The notes below the pieces were generated by a model. It did no database searches, was not told where the DNA came from, and saw only the letters and a program-made list of their open reading frames with translations. From a virus: 36,492 nucleotides of DNA. This document shows positions 1 to 6,489 of the stretch, piece after piece. A program made the translations under genes and the position numbers. The stretch spans positions 1 through 36,492 of the IMG/VR virus record IMGVR_UViG_3300046388_000197; one strand, given 5' to 3'. Within the stretch, counting starts at the first letter, position 1, and every line of letters begins with the position of its first letter.

Positions 1-11
1 ACAATGGCTAA

Positions 12-440
12 GTGTGTGATTACGAAAATCCCTGGATTTATAATGGCAAAGTTTTTAACTCTGATAATATTCTCGACAACTTTGGTTTTGTTTATAACAT
101 TACCAATCTCAAGAACCAACGACAATATATTGGGCGAAAGTATTTTTGGCAGTTCAGAACTCCAAAGGGAAAAAAACGAAAAGTAAAATCAGAATCAGAT
201 TGGAAAAAGTATTATGGGTCTTGTCCTGAACTTAAAGACGACGTTACAAAATACGGACAAGAGTCTTTTAGTAGAGAGATCCTTTCACTCCACGGATCTT
301 TAGGTAAAGTAAATTTTGAAGAGACCCGTCAGTTATTTCTACATGAGGTCTTGTCACAAAAGTTGACAGATGATATGCCACTATATTATAATTCCAACAT
401 CCTTGGTCGTTATTATCGTAAGGATTATTTTAACAAGTAA
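12..440 (+). CDS. SegE-like GIY-YIG family protein
   Basis: This 142-residue protein resembles the SegE-type GIY-YIG endonuclease-like proteins of T4-like phages. The GIY-YIG core is visible near residues 25-45: GFVY, then ITN, then YIGRKYF. A basic stretch with KGKKRKVKS lies at residues 53-60, and the SDWKKYYGS block near 62-70 is typical of the family. The start is a GTG directly after an in-frame TAA (9-11), so the ATG at position 4 is in another frame and the TAA may end an upstream gene. Whether it cuts DNA as a homing enzyme is not shown; many phage relatives are stand-alone and uncharacterised. Confidence 0.8.
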   Translation: MCDYENPWIYNGKVFNSDNILDNFGFVYNITNLKNQRQYIGRKYFWQFRTPKGKKRKVKSESDWKKYYGSCPELKDDVTKYGQESFSREILSLHGSLGKVNFEETRQLFLHEVLSQKLTDDMPLYYNSNILGRYYRKDYFNK

Positions 441-455
441 ATTAATTTTTGATTA

Positions 456-1037
456 ATGATTAAGAAAATTTTAATTGGGTTGGTAAGTTATTCTCTTCTT
501 GGTGCAGCAGTATGCGTTGCACAATCATCCCTTGAGAAAAAATCTAACCAAACCACAGAAAATTCAATAAAAGTAAAACGATGGACTTGTCCTACCTGTA
601 CTGAATCTGAACAAATAGTTCTTCAGAAACTTCAAGAACGTACTAAGATTAGTGATCGTAATTCCCTTTCTACCATTATGGGTAATATTAAACAAGAGAG
701 TGATTTTAAGTCTAATATTTGTGAAGGTGGTGCAAGGGTTAATTATGACCAATGTCATCGGGGTGGTTACGGATTGATTCAATGGACCACTATTGGTCGT
801 TACAATAACCTTGGAAAGTTTTGTAAAAATTATGGGTGTGATCCTAGTTCACTAGAAGGTCAGACTCGTTATATGATTAATGAGAATATTTTCCAGACAC
901 AACTCCCTTACTTTGAGGGTAGTGGGCAGACTGTTAGTTACTATATGAATGCTGCTTACAGTTGGTTAGGTTGGGGTATTCACGGAAATCGTACTAATTA
1001 TTCTTATGATTATGTTCACAAACTTGTATACGAATGA
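456..1037 (+). CDS. Secreted tail-lysozyme-like peptidoglycan hydrolase
   Basis: This 193-residue protein has an N-terminal hydrophobic signal-like segment (residues 1-22), a short linker with a CPTC pair (45-48), and a domain from about 55 to 190 resembling the phage tail lysozyme family (Phage_lysozyme2). Supporting motifs are IMGNIKQES (74-82) with a candidate catalytic Glu81, GGYGLIQWT (103-111) and LEGQTRYM (133-140). Cys89, Cys100, Cys123 and Cys128 could form disulfides in an exported protein. The signal-like segment suggests periplasmic delivery, as a lysin or a cell-wall-degrading virion part. Its stop overlaps the next start (ATGA), so the two are probably co-translated. Confidence 0.78.
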   Translation: MIKKILIGLVSYSLLGAAVCVAQSSLEKKSNQTTENSIKVKRWTCPTCTESEQIVLQKLQERTKISDRNSLSTIMGNIKQESDFKSNICEGGARVNYDQCHRGGYGLIQWTTIGRYNNLGKFCKNYGCDPSSLEGQTRYMINENIFQTQLPYFEGSGQTVSYYMNAAYSWLGWGIHGNRTNYSYDYVHKLVYE

Positions 1038-1426
1038 CTAAACAAATTAAGTCTCGATTGGGTAAAATTCTTACTGGTAATAAGATTAAAATAAAGATGA
1101 AGAATTCTATTAGGATTAAAACCAAGAAGAAGAATACTATTAAGGAACAGGTATTTTATAGGTCAATACCAGCACCAATCAAGATTCCTGATGATCCTTG
1201 GTTTAGTTGTACAACAAATACTGAAAAGAGGTTTGACATTTCACCCGAAATGGATTATAATACACAAGTTAAGATGGTACATCCTCATTCTGGTGAGTCT
1301 CCAACCATACATCAAGATATGTATGAGGAGGCAACAAAGAATTGGACTTCTCTACAGGCTCAAGGAGGTTCTGAGACCTTCCAAGAATGCCCAGGAGGTT
1401 GGAATTCTGGAACTGGTTATAAGTAG
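1034..1426 (+). CDS. Hypothetical protein, basic N-terminus
   Basis: I do not recognise this 130-residue protein. Residues 1-35 are very Lys/Arg rich, and the remainder is polar with several Pro and Gly residues (a PAPIKIPDDPW segment near 47-57) and a Gly-rich end. The ATGA overlap with the upstream lysozyme-like gene suggests a shared transcript and perhaps a linked role in cell-wall attack. No signal peptide or membrane segment is visible. Confidence 0.6.
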   Translation: MTKQIKSRLGKILTGNKIKIKMKNSIRIKTKKKNTIKEQVFYRSIPAPIKIPDDPWFSCTTNTEKRFDISPEMDYNTQVKMVHPHSGESPTIHQDMYEEATKNWTSLQAQGGSETFQECPGGWNSGTGYK

Positions 1427-1448
1427 TTTCTCTCTTGACTGCGGTAAT

Positions 1449-1494
1449 CCCCTTGGTAGTTTAGGATTAGCGGCGATAGGAACTACCACAGGGG
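1449..1494 (+). promoter_or_regulatory. Interrupted inverted repeat abutting tRNA-Arg
   Basis: Arms CCCC (1449-1452) plus GGTAGTT (1455-1461) can pair with AACTACC (1481-1487) plus GGGG (1491-1494), leaving a 19-base loop and a small internal loop. The last arm includes the first three bases of the tRNA, so this hairpin and the tRNA acceptor stem cannot form together. It may act in transcript folding or 5' processing; this is inferred from pairing only. Confidence 0.4.
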
Positions 1495-1563
1495 CTCATA
1501 GTTAAACGGATATAACTACGCTCTTCTAAAGCGTTATTCTAGGTTCGATTCCTAGTGAGCCTG
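1492..1563 (+). tRNA. tRNA-Arg (anticodon UCU)
   Basis: A full cloverleaf is readable. The 7-bp acceptor stem is GGGCTCA (1492-1498) with TGAGCCT (1556-1562, one G-U pair). The D stem is GTTA/TAAC. The anticodon stem is ACGCT/AGCGT with loop CTTCTAA and anticodon TCT at 1525-1527. The T arm is CTAGG/CCTAG with TTCGATT loop, and the discriminator is G. CCA is not encoded. The tRNA reads AGA, a codon used heavily in the neighbouring AT-rich phage genes. Confidence 0.95.
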
Positions 1564-1599
1564 TTGTGACATAGTGGATCTTATTTTTTCTAATCGACA

Positions 1600-2175
1600 A
1601 TGAAACCATTTAAAATTCTTACGGATGATTATTTTGTAGGGAACTTTGGATCTGTTGAAGCAACTGATGATGTTTTAAAAAATTGTAAGATAAATTTTCC
1701 TGATGATGATATCCTAAATCCTGGTGGACTTGGTAGTGCTGGGGTTGAAGACCATAGTATTAGAAAATGCAAGACCAAAGGTATTAGTATAAGTCAAGTC
1801 AACTTTATTGAACAAGGACTGAGAAACACTATCAGGTATATTAATGACATGAAGTGGAAAATGGATCTTAAACATAAATGGGAGTCATCTATACAATACA
1901 CTAGGTATATTGGTAAGGGAGATTTTTATGGTTGGCACAAAGATAACTCTGAACCTACAAGTAGTATAGGTCATAGAAAAATCTCTATTGTATATTGTTT
2001 AAGTTATGAGAAAGATTATACTGGTGCAGAGTTTGAAATAAAGGCAAGTAATGGTAATATATACAGAAGAAAGTTTAATTATGGAGACTTTATTGTCTTC
2101 CCTTCAGATAAACTACATAGAGTGAATCCTTTAAAGTCTGGAAGCAGAACAACTTTAGTTGGTTGGTACATGTAG
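1600..2175 (+). CDS. 2OG-Fe(II) oxygenase (prolyl-4-hydroxylase-like)
   Basis: This 191-residue protein has the double-stranded beta-helix signature of 2-oxoglutarate/Fe(II) dioxygenases. The iron triad is His113-x-Asp115 (in YGWHKDN) and His173 (in DKLHRVNP), and Arg183 (in SGSRTTLVGW) would bind 2-oxoglutarate. Conserved strands ISIVYCLS and GAEFEI lie between. Such proteins are common in cyanomyoviruses, but their substrates are unknown; hydroxylation of a protein or small molecule is possible. The gene starts 36 bases after tRNA-Arg and ends just before the secreted-protein gene. Confidence 0.85.
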   Translation: MKPFKILTDDYFVGNFGSVEATDDVLKNCKINFPDDDILNPGGLGSAGVEDHSIRKCKTKGISISQVNFIEQGLRNTIRYINDMKWKMDLKHKWESSIQYTRYIGKGDFYGWHKDNSEPTSSIGHRKISIVYCLSYEKDYTGAEFEIKASNGNIYRRKFNYGDFIVFPSDKLHRVNPLKSGSRTTLVGWYM

Positions 2176-2198
2176 AGTCCATTTATCATATAGATATT

Positions 2199-2861
2199 AT
2201 GAAAAAAATTATTACCACATTGATTTCATCACTGATGCTTACCAGTCCAGTGATGGCTGATCCTGAAGTTAAGGGTTGGAAGACATATGATTCTATGGGT
2301 TGTATGTTACTTGGAGAATGTACAGACAATGTTCAACAAGTCAGATCAATTAGAGACATTCAAAAATATTATCATAGTTCTAACTATTCTGTTGTTTCTT
2401 CTGAGTTTAATTCAATTCTCAGGTCCCTTGATAGAGTCGGAGTTAAAGTATTTTTAGCAGATGAGAAATATTTTCCGTCAGGTCACAGAGGGGCGTATCA
2501 TACAGTCAGTAATACCTTCTTTTTAAATACCAATTTCATGCACGAACAAGGTATATTGATGAGTGTAATGAGACATGAAGGATGGCATGCTGCACAGGAC
2601 TGTATGGCAGGAACAATTGATAATAGTATGATTGCTATAATTCTTCCAGAGGAAGAGATTCCTGTCATTTGGAGAGTGATGGCAGAGAGAACATATCCAG
2701 AATCAGCAGTACCATGGGAAGCAGAAGCAGGTTGGGCAGGTAGAACAGATGATGTAACTGCAAAGGCACTTGAAGCATGTGCAGAAGGTAACATGTGGGA
2801 AACATACTCACCAACGCCTTTAACAAGAAAATGGTTAGTTGAAAATGGATTTATTAAATGA
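2199..2861 (+). CDS. Secreted protein with HExxH-type motif
   Basis: The 220-residue product starts at ATG 2199 because this gives a clean signal peptide (MKKIITTLISS to a VMA cleavage site near residue 20); the longer reading frame back to 2163 overlaps the previous gene. The mature part contains RHEGWHAA (125-132), matching the HExxH zinc-peptidase motif at His126-Glu127-His130. Glu174 or Glu176 could be the third ligand of a gluzincin-like site. Cys35, Cys41, Cys135 and Cys194 suggest disulfides. The family is not recognised; a periplasmic metallopeptidase is an inference from the motif. Confidence 0.7.
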   Translation: MKKIITTLISSLMLTSPVMADPEVKGWKTYDSMGCMLLGECTDNVQQVRSIRDIQKYYHSSNYSVVSSEFNSILRSLDRVGVKVFLADEKYFPSGHRGAYHTVSNTFFLNTNFMHEQGILMSVMRHEGWHAAQDCMAGTIDNSMIAIILPEEEIPVIWRVMAERTYPESAVPWEAEAGWAGRTDDVTAKALEACAEGNMWETYSPTPLTRKWLVENGFIK

Positions 2862-2897
2862 TTAAAGATTTTACTTTAGTTAAGAGGGTATACTATC

Positions 2898-3146
2898 ATG
2901 TTGGCAGTAAGATGCAAACAATGCAACACTGAGATTCGTAGTACTAATAAACCAAAGTCCTGCGGATGTCCTAATATGATGACAGTCACTGGAGAAAACA
3001 TTACTGCTGTTGACTTAAATGATGTTGTTATGATAAATTTGAATGAAAATACCAAACAGAAAAATGTTTTGTCTTCTCAAGATTTGATGTATCAGGAACA
3101 GAGAAGACATCGTAAGGTTCGTAAATTGGATTTTGAAGTTCGTTAA
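2898..3146 (+). CDS. Small zinc-ribbon-like conserved phage protein
   Basis: This 82-residue protein begins with a CxxC (residues 6-9) and a CGC at about 22-24, which looks like a small metal-binding ribbon. The C-terminus is basic (RRHRKVRK). It resembles small conserved cyanomyovirus proteins of unknown function. The stop overlaps the next start by one base (TAATG), indicating translational coupling. A TATACT box lies at about 2889-2894, shortly before the start. Confidence 0.65.
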   Translation: MLAVRCKQCNTEIRSTNKPKSCGCPNMMTVTGENITAVDLNDVVMINLNENTKQKNVLSSQDLMYQEQRRHRKVRKLDFEVR

Positions 3147-3463
3147 TGACTATTGAAATGGATAAAGAGATAGTCTATACTAAGACTGAAGTTGATCGTC
3201 TTATTGCTGTTGTCAAACATGAGGTTATTGAAGAAGCAAGAGAGATTGATAGGGCTTCTATGGCTAAGCACAACTGGGATGCTACTATTATTAGTATGAT
3301 TCTTGGATTCATTGCACTGTCTTTATTTGTTGATGGGTTGTTAAGGATACTTGGCATCATTCCACCTTTCATGGATTTGGATGTGGATATTATTGATGTT
3401 ATTGTGGAGAGGGTAGAGAATGATCTTATTCCATATATCTCTAATAATCTACCAGGAATATAG
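3146..3463 (+). CDS. Single-pass membrane protein, unknown
   Basis: This 105-residue protein has an acidic, helical N-terminal part (1-45), one hydrophobic span at about 46-72 (ATIISMILGFIALSLFVDG region) and an acidic C-terminal tail. It is coupled to the preceding gene by TAATG. The last codons and stop lie inside a perfect inverted repeat. Function is unknown. Confidence 0.6.
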   Translation: MTIEMDKEIVYTKTEVDRLIAVVKHEVIEEAREIDRASMAKHNWDATIISMILGFIALSLFVDGLLRILGIIPPFMDLDVDIIDVIVERVENDLIPYISNNLPGI

Positions 3464-3475
3464 GTAGATTATTAG
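3441..3475 (+). terminator. Perfect 13-bp inverted repeat over a gene end
   Basis: Left arm CTAATAATCTACC (3441-3453) pairs perfectly with GGTAGATTATTAG (3463-3475) around a 9-base loop. The stop codon of the membrane protein (TAG 3461-3463) sits at the base of the loop. No T-run follows, so it is either a weak terminator or an mRNA 3' end stabiliser; the repeat itself is certain. Confidence 0.6.
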
Positions 3476-3514
3476 TGAAAAATTACACACTCAACTTACA
3501 TACATATATCAACA

Positions 3515-3694
3515 ATGAAATTTTACACCGTGGAAGAATTTCAAAAACATTGGGATCAGCTGATTACAAACGTTGAAAGTGGAGAGATTATAGGTATAAC
3601 AAATGGAGAGGAGACGGCAATATTAACGACAATGGAAGAAGAATTTGAAGAAGAACTTGTGAGGATTTATACTGAGCACAATGATGCGTCGTAA
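3515..3694 (+). CDS. Phd/YefM-like antitoxin-type microprotein
   Basis: This 59-residue protein follows the N-terminal pattern of Phd/YefM antitoxins: MKFYTVEEFQKHWDQL (beta strand then helix), NVESGEIIGITNGEETAIL (turn and two strands), then an acidic helical tail (MEEEFEEEL). Phd/YefM proteins bind DNA as dimers through this fold and neutralise a toxin with the tail. No recognisable Doc, YoeB or PIN toxin is adjacent. The next gene overlaps it by 14 bases and encodes a ParB-like protein. It may be an orphan antitoxin against a host toxin or a small transcription regulator; the fold assignment is by eye. Confidence 0.65.
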   Translation: MKFYTVEEFQKHWDQLITNVESGEIIGITNGEETAILTTMEEEFEEELVRIYTEHNDAS

Positions 3695-4034
3695 GAAGAA
3701 TAAGTCATACAAGAGAGTTACGGACAACAGAGAACCAATTGTTATTGAACATTCTAAAATATGTTATCCATCAGGACCAAAGAAACAAAAACTTGTAGAT
3801 GAAGCAGATCCTTCATATCCAGGTATTGTTATACAATATGATAATGGATATTATCTGATAGAAGATGGAGTTCATAGAATAACAAAACTTCAACAACAAG
3901 GTGTCTATGAGTCACTGTTTTATGTGGTCACAGTGGGCGAATACAAAAGTGGCCTAGTAGAAATGATATGTGGCTCTAACTCTGTTACATTAGGAGAGTG
4001 GAACCACAATAAACTAACTCCACAACCTCATTGA
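3681..4034 (+). CDS. ParB/sulfiredoxin-like small protein
   Basis: This 117-residue protein has a basic start (MMRRKKNKSYKR) and a segment YYLIEDGVHRITKLQQQG near residues 57-74 recalling the DGxHR motif of ParB/Srx-type domains. A following strand has the form YVVTVGEYKSG. ParB-like folds include DNA-binding, nuclease and nucleotidase members; which applies here is unclear. The start at 3681 or the second Met at 3684 is equally possible. It overlaps the Phd-like gene and ends seven bases before the CAU tRNA. Confidence 0.55.
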   Translation: MMRRKKNKSYKRVTDNREPIVIEHSKICYPSGPKKQKLVDEADPSYPGIVIQYDNGYYLIEDGVHRITKLQQQGVYESLFYVVTVGEYKSGLVEMICGSNSVTLGEWNHNKLTPQPH

Positions 4035-4040
4035 GGTAAG

Positions 4041-4114
4041 GGGGGTTTAGCAATCTGGTTGAATGCAGCAAGCTCATAACTTGCCGAAGGTGGGTTCAAT
4101 CCCCACAACCCCCA
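4041..4114 (+). tRNA. tRNA with anticodon CAU (Met or Ile2)
   Basis: The acceptor stem GGGGGTT (4041-4047) pairs with AACCCCC (4107-4113), discriminator A4114. The anticodon stem is GCAAG/CTTGC with loop CTCATAA and anticodon CAT at 4075-4077. The T arm is GTGGG/CCCAC with loop TTCAATC. The paired first base argues against an initiator tRNA. It is elongator Met, or Ile2 if C34 is modified to lysidine; the sequence read here does not decide. CCA is not encoded. Confidence 0.92.
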
Positions 4115-4143
4115 TTGACACTTCAGTGTCATTCCCTTATAAT
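4115..4143 (+). promoter_or_regulatory. Perfect consensus sigma70 promoter with palindrome
   Basis: TTGACA (4115-4120) and TATAAT (4138-4143) are separated by exactly 17 bases, an exact sigma70 consensus. It begins on the base after the tRNA discriminator. A perfect 7-bp palindrome, TGACACT (4116-4122) and AGTGTCA (4125-4131) around TC, overlaps the -35 box and could be a repressor operator. Transcription would start near 4150, just before the gene at 4166. This is an expected layout for an early phage gene. Confidence 0.85.
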
Positions 4144-4165
4144 ACTAAGGTCAACAAACGAGACA

Positions 4166-4381
4166 ATGACTATTACTTCTAAGTTCAAAAAAGATCTTCA
4201 AACCCTTCGTGGTGCTGTAAATGGCGAATTTTTCCTGGACGTAAAGAATCCGAAACTTTTTAAAAAGGTTCGTAAGTATTATGAAAATAGTGGAGTAGTA
4301 TTCTCTGGTGATCCTCTGGATGACTATGACATTCTCATCGACTGTATCGCAGAAGATCTAGAGACTGTTGAAGTTGGATAA
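4166..4381 (+). CDS. Small conserved phage protein, early-promoter driven
   Basis: The 71-residue product is read from ATG 4166. The frame extends upstream to a TTG at 4115, but that would lie inside the promoter. It is mixed-charge with an acidic C-terminus (DDYDILIDCIAEDLETVE). No domain is recognised; similar small proteins occur in cyanomyoviruses. Its position behind a perfect consensus promoter suggests early expression and perhaps a role in host takeover. The end overlaps the cupin gene by 14 bases. Confidence 0.7.
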   Translation: MTITSKFKKDLQTLRGAVNGEFFLDVKNPKLFKKVRKYYENSGVVFSGDPLDDYDILIDCIAEDLETVEVG

Positions 4382-4724
4382 TATAGTAAAAAAACCGTGG
4401 GGATCATATAAGGACTTGGATAGGAATCCCTTTCAAGTCATTAAACTCATAACGATCTTTCCTAATCAAAGATTCTCTCTTCAAAAACATCAGAAGAGAG
4501 AAGAGTTCTGGCACATCTTGTCTGGAACAGGGATTATAACTTTGGACTCTGAAACCAAAGAGGTTAGACCTAAAGATCATTTTCACATTTCCGTAGGAAT
4601 GATTCATAGACTTCAAGGTGGTATTGAAGGGATTAAGTTTCTGGAAATCCAACAAGGAGAATGTGAAGAGACTGATATTATCAGAATTGAAGATGATTAT
4701 AACAGAGTCACGGAAGGACTATAA
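4368..4724 (+). CDS. Phosphomannose isomerase-type cupin
   Basis: This 118-residue single-domain cupin matches the C-terminal domain of type II mannose-6-phosphate isomerase/ManC proteins. Motifs are KPWGSYKDL (9-17), FSLQKHQKREEFWHILSG (36-53) with metal ligands Gln39, His41 and Glu46, and GMIHRLQGG with His80, ending EETDIIRIEDDYNR. It would interconvert fructose-6-phosphate and mannose-6-phosphate, or act as another sugar-phosphate cupin. That could feed GDP-mannose to the epimerase at 5443. The start is a TTG at 4368 inside the previous gene; TTG at 4374 is an alternative. Confidence 0.75.
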   Translation: MKLDNIVKKPWGSYKDLDRNPFQVIKLITIFPNQRFSLQKHQKREEFWHILSGTGIITLDSETKEVRPKDHFHISVGMIHRLQGGIEGIKFLEIQQGECEETDIIRIEDDYNRVTEGL

Positions 4725-4769
4725 TAGAGTCAAATCCCATGGTTTCATGTTTCCATTTAAAGAAAAAGT

Positions 4770-4781
4770 TTAGTTACTAAT
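4770..4781 (+). repeat. TTAGTTACTAAT repeat, copy 1
   Basis: The 12-mer TTAGTTACTAAT lies upstream of the gene at 4840 and recurs at 5163-5174 upstream of the next gene. Its first eleven bases form a palindrome, TTAGT-T-ACTAA. Flanking bases are also similar (TTT then GAAA). It may be a shared operator or RNA signal. Confidence 0.45.
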
Positions 4782-4839
4782 CTTTGGGAAATGTGGTATG
4801 GGTATATAGATACCATGTAGAGTTTTAAACTAGTTTATT

Positions 4840-5118
4840 ATGACTGATGCACCAACCAAAGTTAAAGGTAGTTTATATAAACCACCAGTAGAGCGACCAG
4901 AAGATACACAGATTTCTCTTGCTGAGTATATTGAGGATGCTAAGGTACGATGGCAGATACATTTGTATGAGTGGAATGAATTTACCATGGATATACTTGT
5001 ACCATTTGCTAAGACAACAGTATCTTGGTCTAAGATTGCTGTTGATAGAGTGAAAGAAGCGTACCATAGTATGGACAGTGGTACTACTGAAGTCAAGACA
5101 GATGATAAAGCAGTATAA
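4840..5118 (+). CDS. Hypothetical protein
   Basis: This 92-residue protein is not recognised. It has an extended Pro-containing N-terminus (YKPPVERPED) and a mostly helical middle, with acidic C-terminal residues and no membrane span. It is preceded by a 115-base non-coding stretch with an inverted repeat (TGGTAT 4794-4799 and ATACCA 4810-4815) and is followed by a hairpin, so it may be a single-gene unit. Confidence 0.55.
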   Translation: MTDAPTKVKGSLYKPPVERPEDTQISLAEYIEDAKVRWQIHLYEWNEFTMDILVPFAKTTVSWSKIAVDRVKEAYHSMDSGTTEVKTDDKAV

Positions 5119-5123
5119 TGGGA

Positions 5124-5150
5124 GGACTTCTACCAGAAGTCCCTCTCCTT
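5124..5150 (+). terminator. Stem-loop after the 4840 gene
   Basis: Perfect 8-bp arms GGACTTCT (5124-5131) and AGAAGTCC (5135-5142) enclose a 3-base loop, followed by CTCTCCTT. The short T-run makes this a moderate rho-independent terminator. Confidence 0.6.
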
Positions 5151-5162
5151 TACTAAATACGG

Positions 5163-5174
5163 TTAGTTACTAAT
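5163..5174 (+). repeat. TTAGTTACTAAT repeat, copy 2
   Basis: Second copy of the palindromic 12-mer seen at 4770, ten bases before the start codon at 5184. An ACTAAATA box (5152-5159), a weak late-promoter look-alike, lies just upstream. Confidence 0.45.
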
Positions 5175-5183
5175 TTTAAGAAA

Positions 5184-5411
5184 ATGAAAGGTACATCAGG
5201 CAAGTCTTCAAGTGGAGCATCTATGTCAAAGTATGATGTAGAAGTTGAAGAAAGACTTAAGGTATTGGAAGCGGCAGTAGCAGCACTCCAAGCACAACCA
5301 TCCGGTGGTGGTGGAGATGTTTCAAAACTTATTGATAGACTGAATGAGTTTCCCGCTATCACACAGTACTGTACCAAAGATTCAGATGGTGTCAGAAGAA
5401 TAAAACTCTGA
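5184..5411 (+). CDS. Small coiled-coil-like phage protein
   Basis: This 75-residue protein has a Ser/Gly-rich start, a heptad-like helix (VEERLKVLEAAVAALQAQ near residues 20-37), a GGGG linker and a second helical part (KLIDRLNEF). The layout suggests an oligomerising coiled coil. Starts at 5184 or at the later Met in MSKYDVEVEE (5223) are both possible. Function unknown. Confidence 0.6.
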   Translation: MKGTSGKSSSGASMSKYDVEVEERLKVLEAAVAALQAQPSGGGGDVSKLIDRLNEFPAITQYCTKDSDGVRRIKL

Positions 5412-5412
5412 T

Positions 5413-5418
5413 ATAATA
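5413..5418 (+). promoter_or_regulatory. TATAAT -10 box before the glycan operon
   Basis: An exact TATAAT lies 24 bases before the GDP-mannose epimerase start. No TTGACA-like -35 is at the usual distance, so this would be a weak or activator-dependent (middle-type) promoter for the fourteen-gene cassette. Confidence 0.4.
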
Positions 5419-5442
5419 TTGAAAGTAAAACCAAAAAAAATT

Positions 5443-6489
5443 ATGAGTGATAATAAAAAGACAGCACTAGTTCTTGGTGCTGGTGGATTTATTGGTAGTC
5501 ACATGGTGAAGAGACTACGTTCAGAAGGTTACTGGGTTCGTGGAGTTGATCTCAAAGAACCAGAATACGGTGAAACAGAAGCAGATGAATTCATCGTTGG
5601 TGACCTTCGTGACGTAGATCTTGTCAGTCGTGTGATTCGATTCAAAGGGTATTCTGGTAATTTTTATGCCAGTGTTCCTGAAAGATACATTCTTCCTTTT
5701 GATGAAATCTATCAGTTCGCTGCTGATATGGGTGGAGCAGGATTTGTATTTACTGGTGAGAATGATGCAGATATTATGCATAACTCCGTGACTATCAACT
5801 TGAATGTTCTTGACGAACAACGTAAGTTTAATGAGTCGGTAGGAAATAATACTAAGATTTTTTATTCTGGATCTGCATGTATGTATCCAGAACATAATCA
5901 ATTAGATCCTGATAATCCAGATTGTCGTGAAGATTCTGCATACCCAGCTGCACCAGATTCCGAATATGGATGGGAGAAATTGTTTAGCGAACGTCTATAC
6001 TTTGCTTACAATCGTAACCATGGGATCCCTGTTCGTGTTGCTAGGTATCATAATATCTTTGGACCTGAAGGAACCTGGGATGGAGGAAGAGAGAAGGCTC
6101 CAGCTGCTATCTGCCGGAAGGTTATTAACCTCCCGTCACAAGGTGGAGCAATCGAAGTGTGGGGAGATGGTTTACAGACTCGTTCCTTCTTGTTCATTGA
6201 TGAATGCATCGAAGCGACTAGAAGGCTGATGGATAGTGACTTTATGGGACCAGTTAATATCGGTTCTGAAGAGATGGTCACTATCAATGAATTGGTAGAT
6301 ACTGCTGCTAAGGTTGCTGGTAAAGACGTTCAAAAGATTCATATTGACGGACCTCTTGGAGTTCGTGGTCGTAACTCAAACAATAATCTCATCCGTGAGA
6401 AACTTGGATGGGACTATTCACAGACTCTAGAAGAGGGTATTCGTAAGACATACAACTGGATTTCTCAACAAATTAATTTAAATGAATAA
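5443..6489 (+). CDS. GDP-mannose 3,5-epimerase
   Basis: The 348-residue product (ATG 5443; an upstream in-frame TTG at 5419 is less likely) closely matches GDP-mannose 3,5-epimerases of plants and bacteria, extended SDR enzymes that make GDP-L-galactose/gulose. Visible features are the NAD motif GAGGFIG (12-18), AADMGGAGF (93-101), SGSACMYPE with catalytic Cys146, YGWEK with Tyr175 and Lys179, GGREKAPAA with Lys218, GDGLQTRSFLFIDE, and VRGRNSNNNLI. All expected catalytic residues are present. It is the first gene of the glycan cassette and overlaps the next by 8 bases. The upstream cupin may help supply mannose phosphate. Confidence 0.9.
   Translation: MSDNKKTALVLGAGGFIGSHMVKRLRSEGYWVRGVDLKEPEYGETEADEFIVGDLRDVDLVSRVIRFKGYSGNFYASVPERYILPFDEIYQFAADMGGAGFVFTGENDADIMHNSVTINLNVLDEQRKFNESVGNNTKIFYSGSACMYPEHNQLDPDNPDCREDSAYPAAPDSEYGWEKLFSERLYFAYNRNHGIPVRVARYHNIFGPEGTWDGGREKAPAAICRKVINLPSQGGAIEVWGDGLQTRSFLFIDECIEATRRLMDSDFMGPVNIGSEEMVTINELVDTAAKVAGKDVQKIHIDGPLGVRGRNSNNNLIREKLGWDYSQTLEEGIRKTYNWISQQINLNE

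Noticed and set aside
1435-1462. TTGACT with a 16-base spacer and TAGTTT before tRNA-Arg
   Set aside because: The -10 matches poorly, so a tRNA promoter cannot be claimed.
5152-5159. ACTAAATA before the gene at 5184
   Set aside because: Only six of eight late-box positions match; could be chance in AT-rich DNA.
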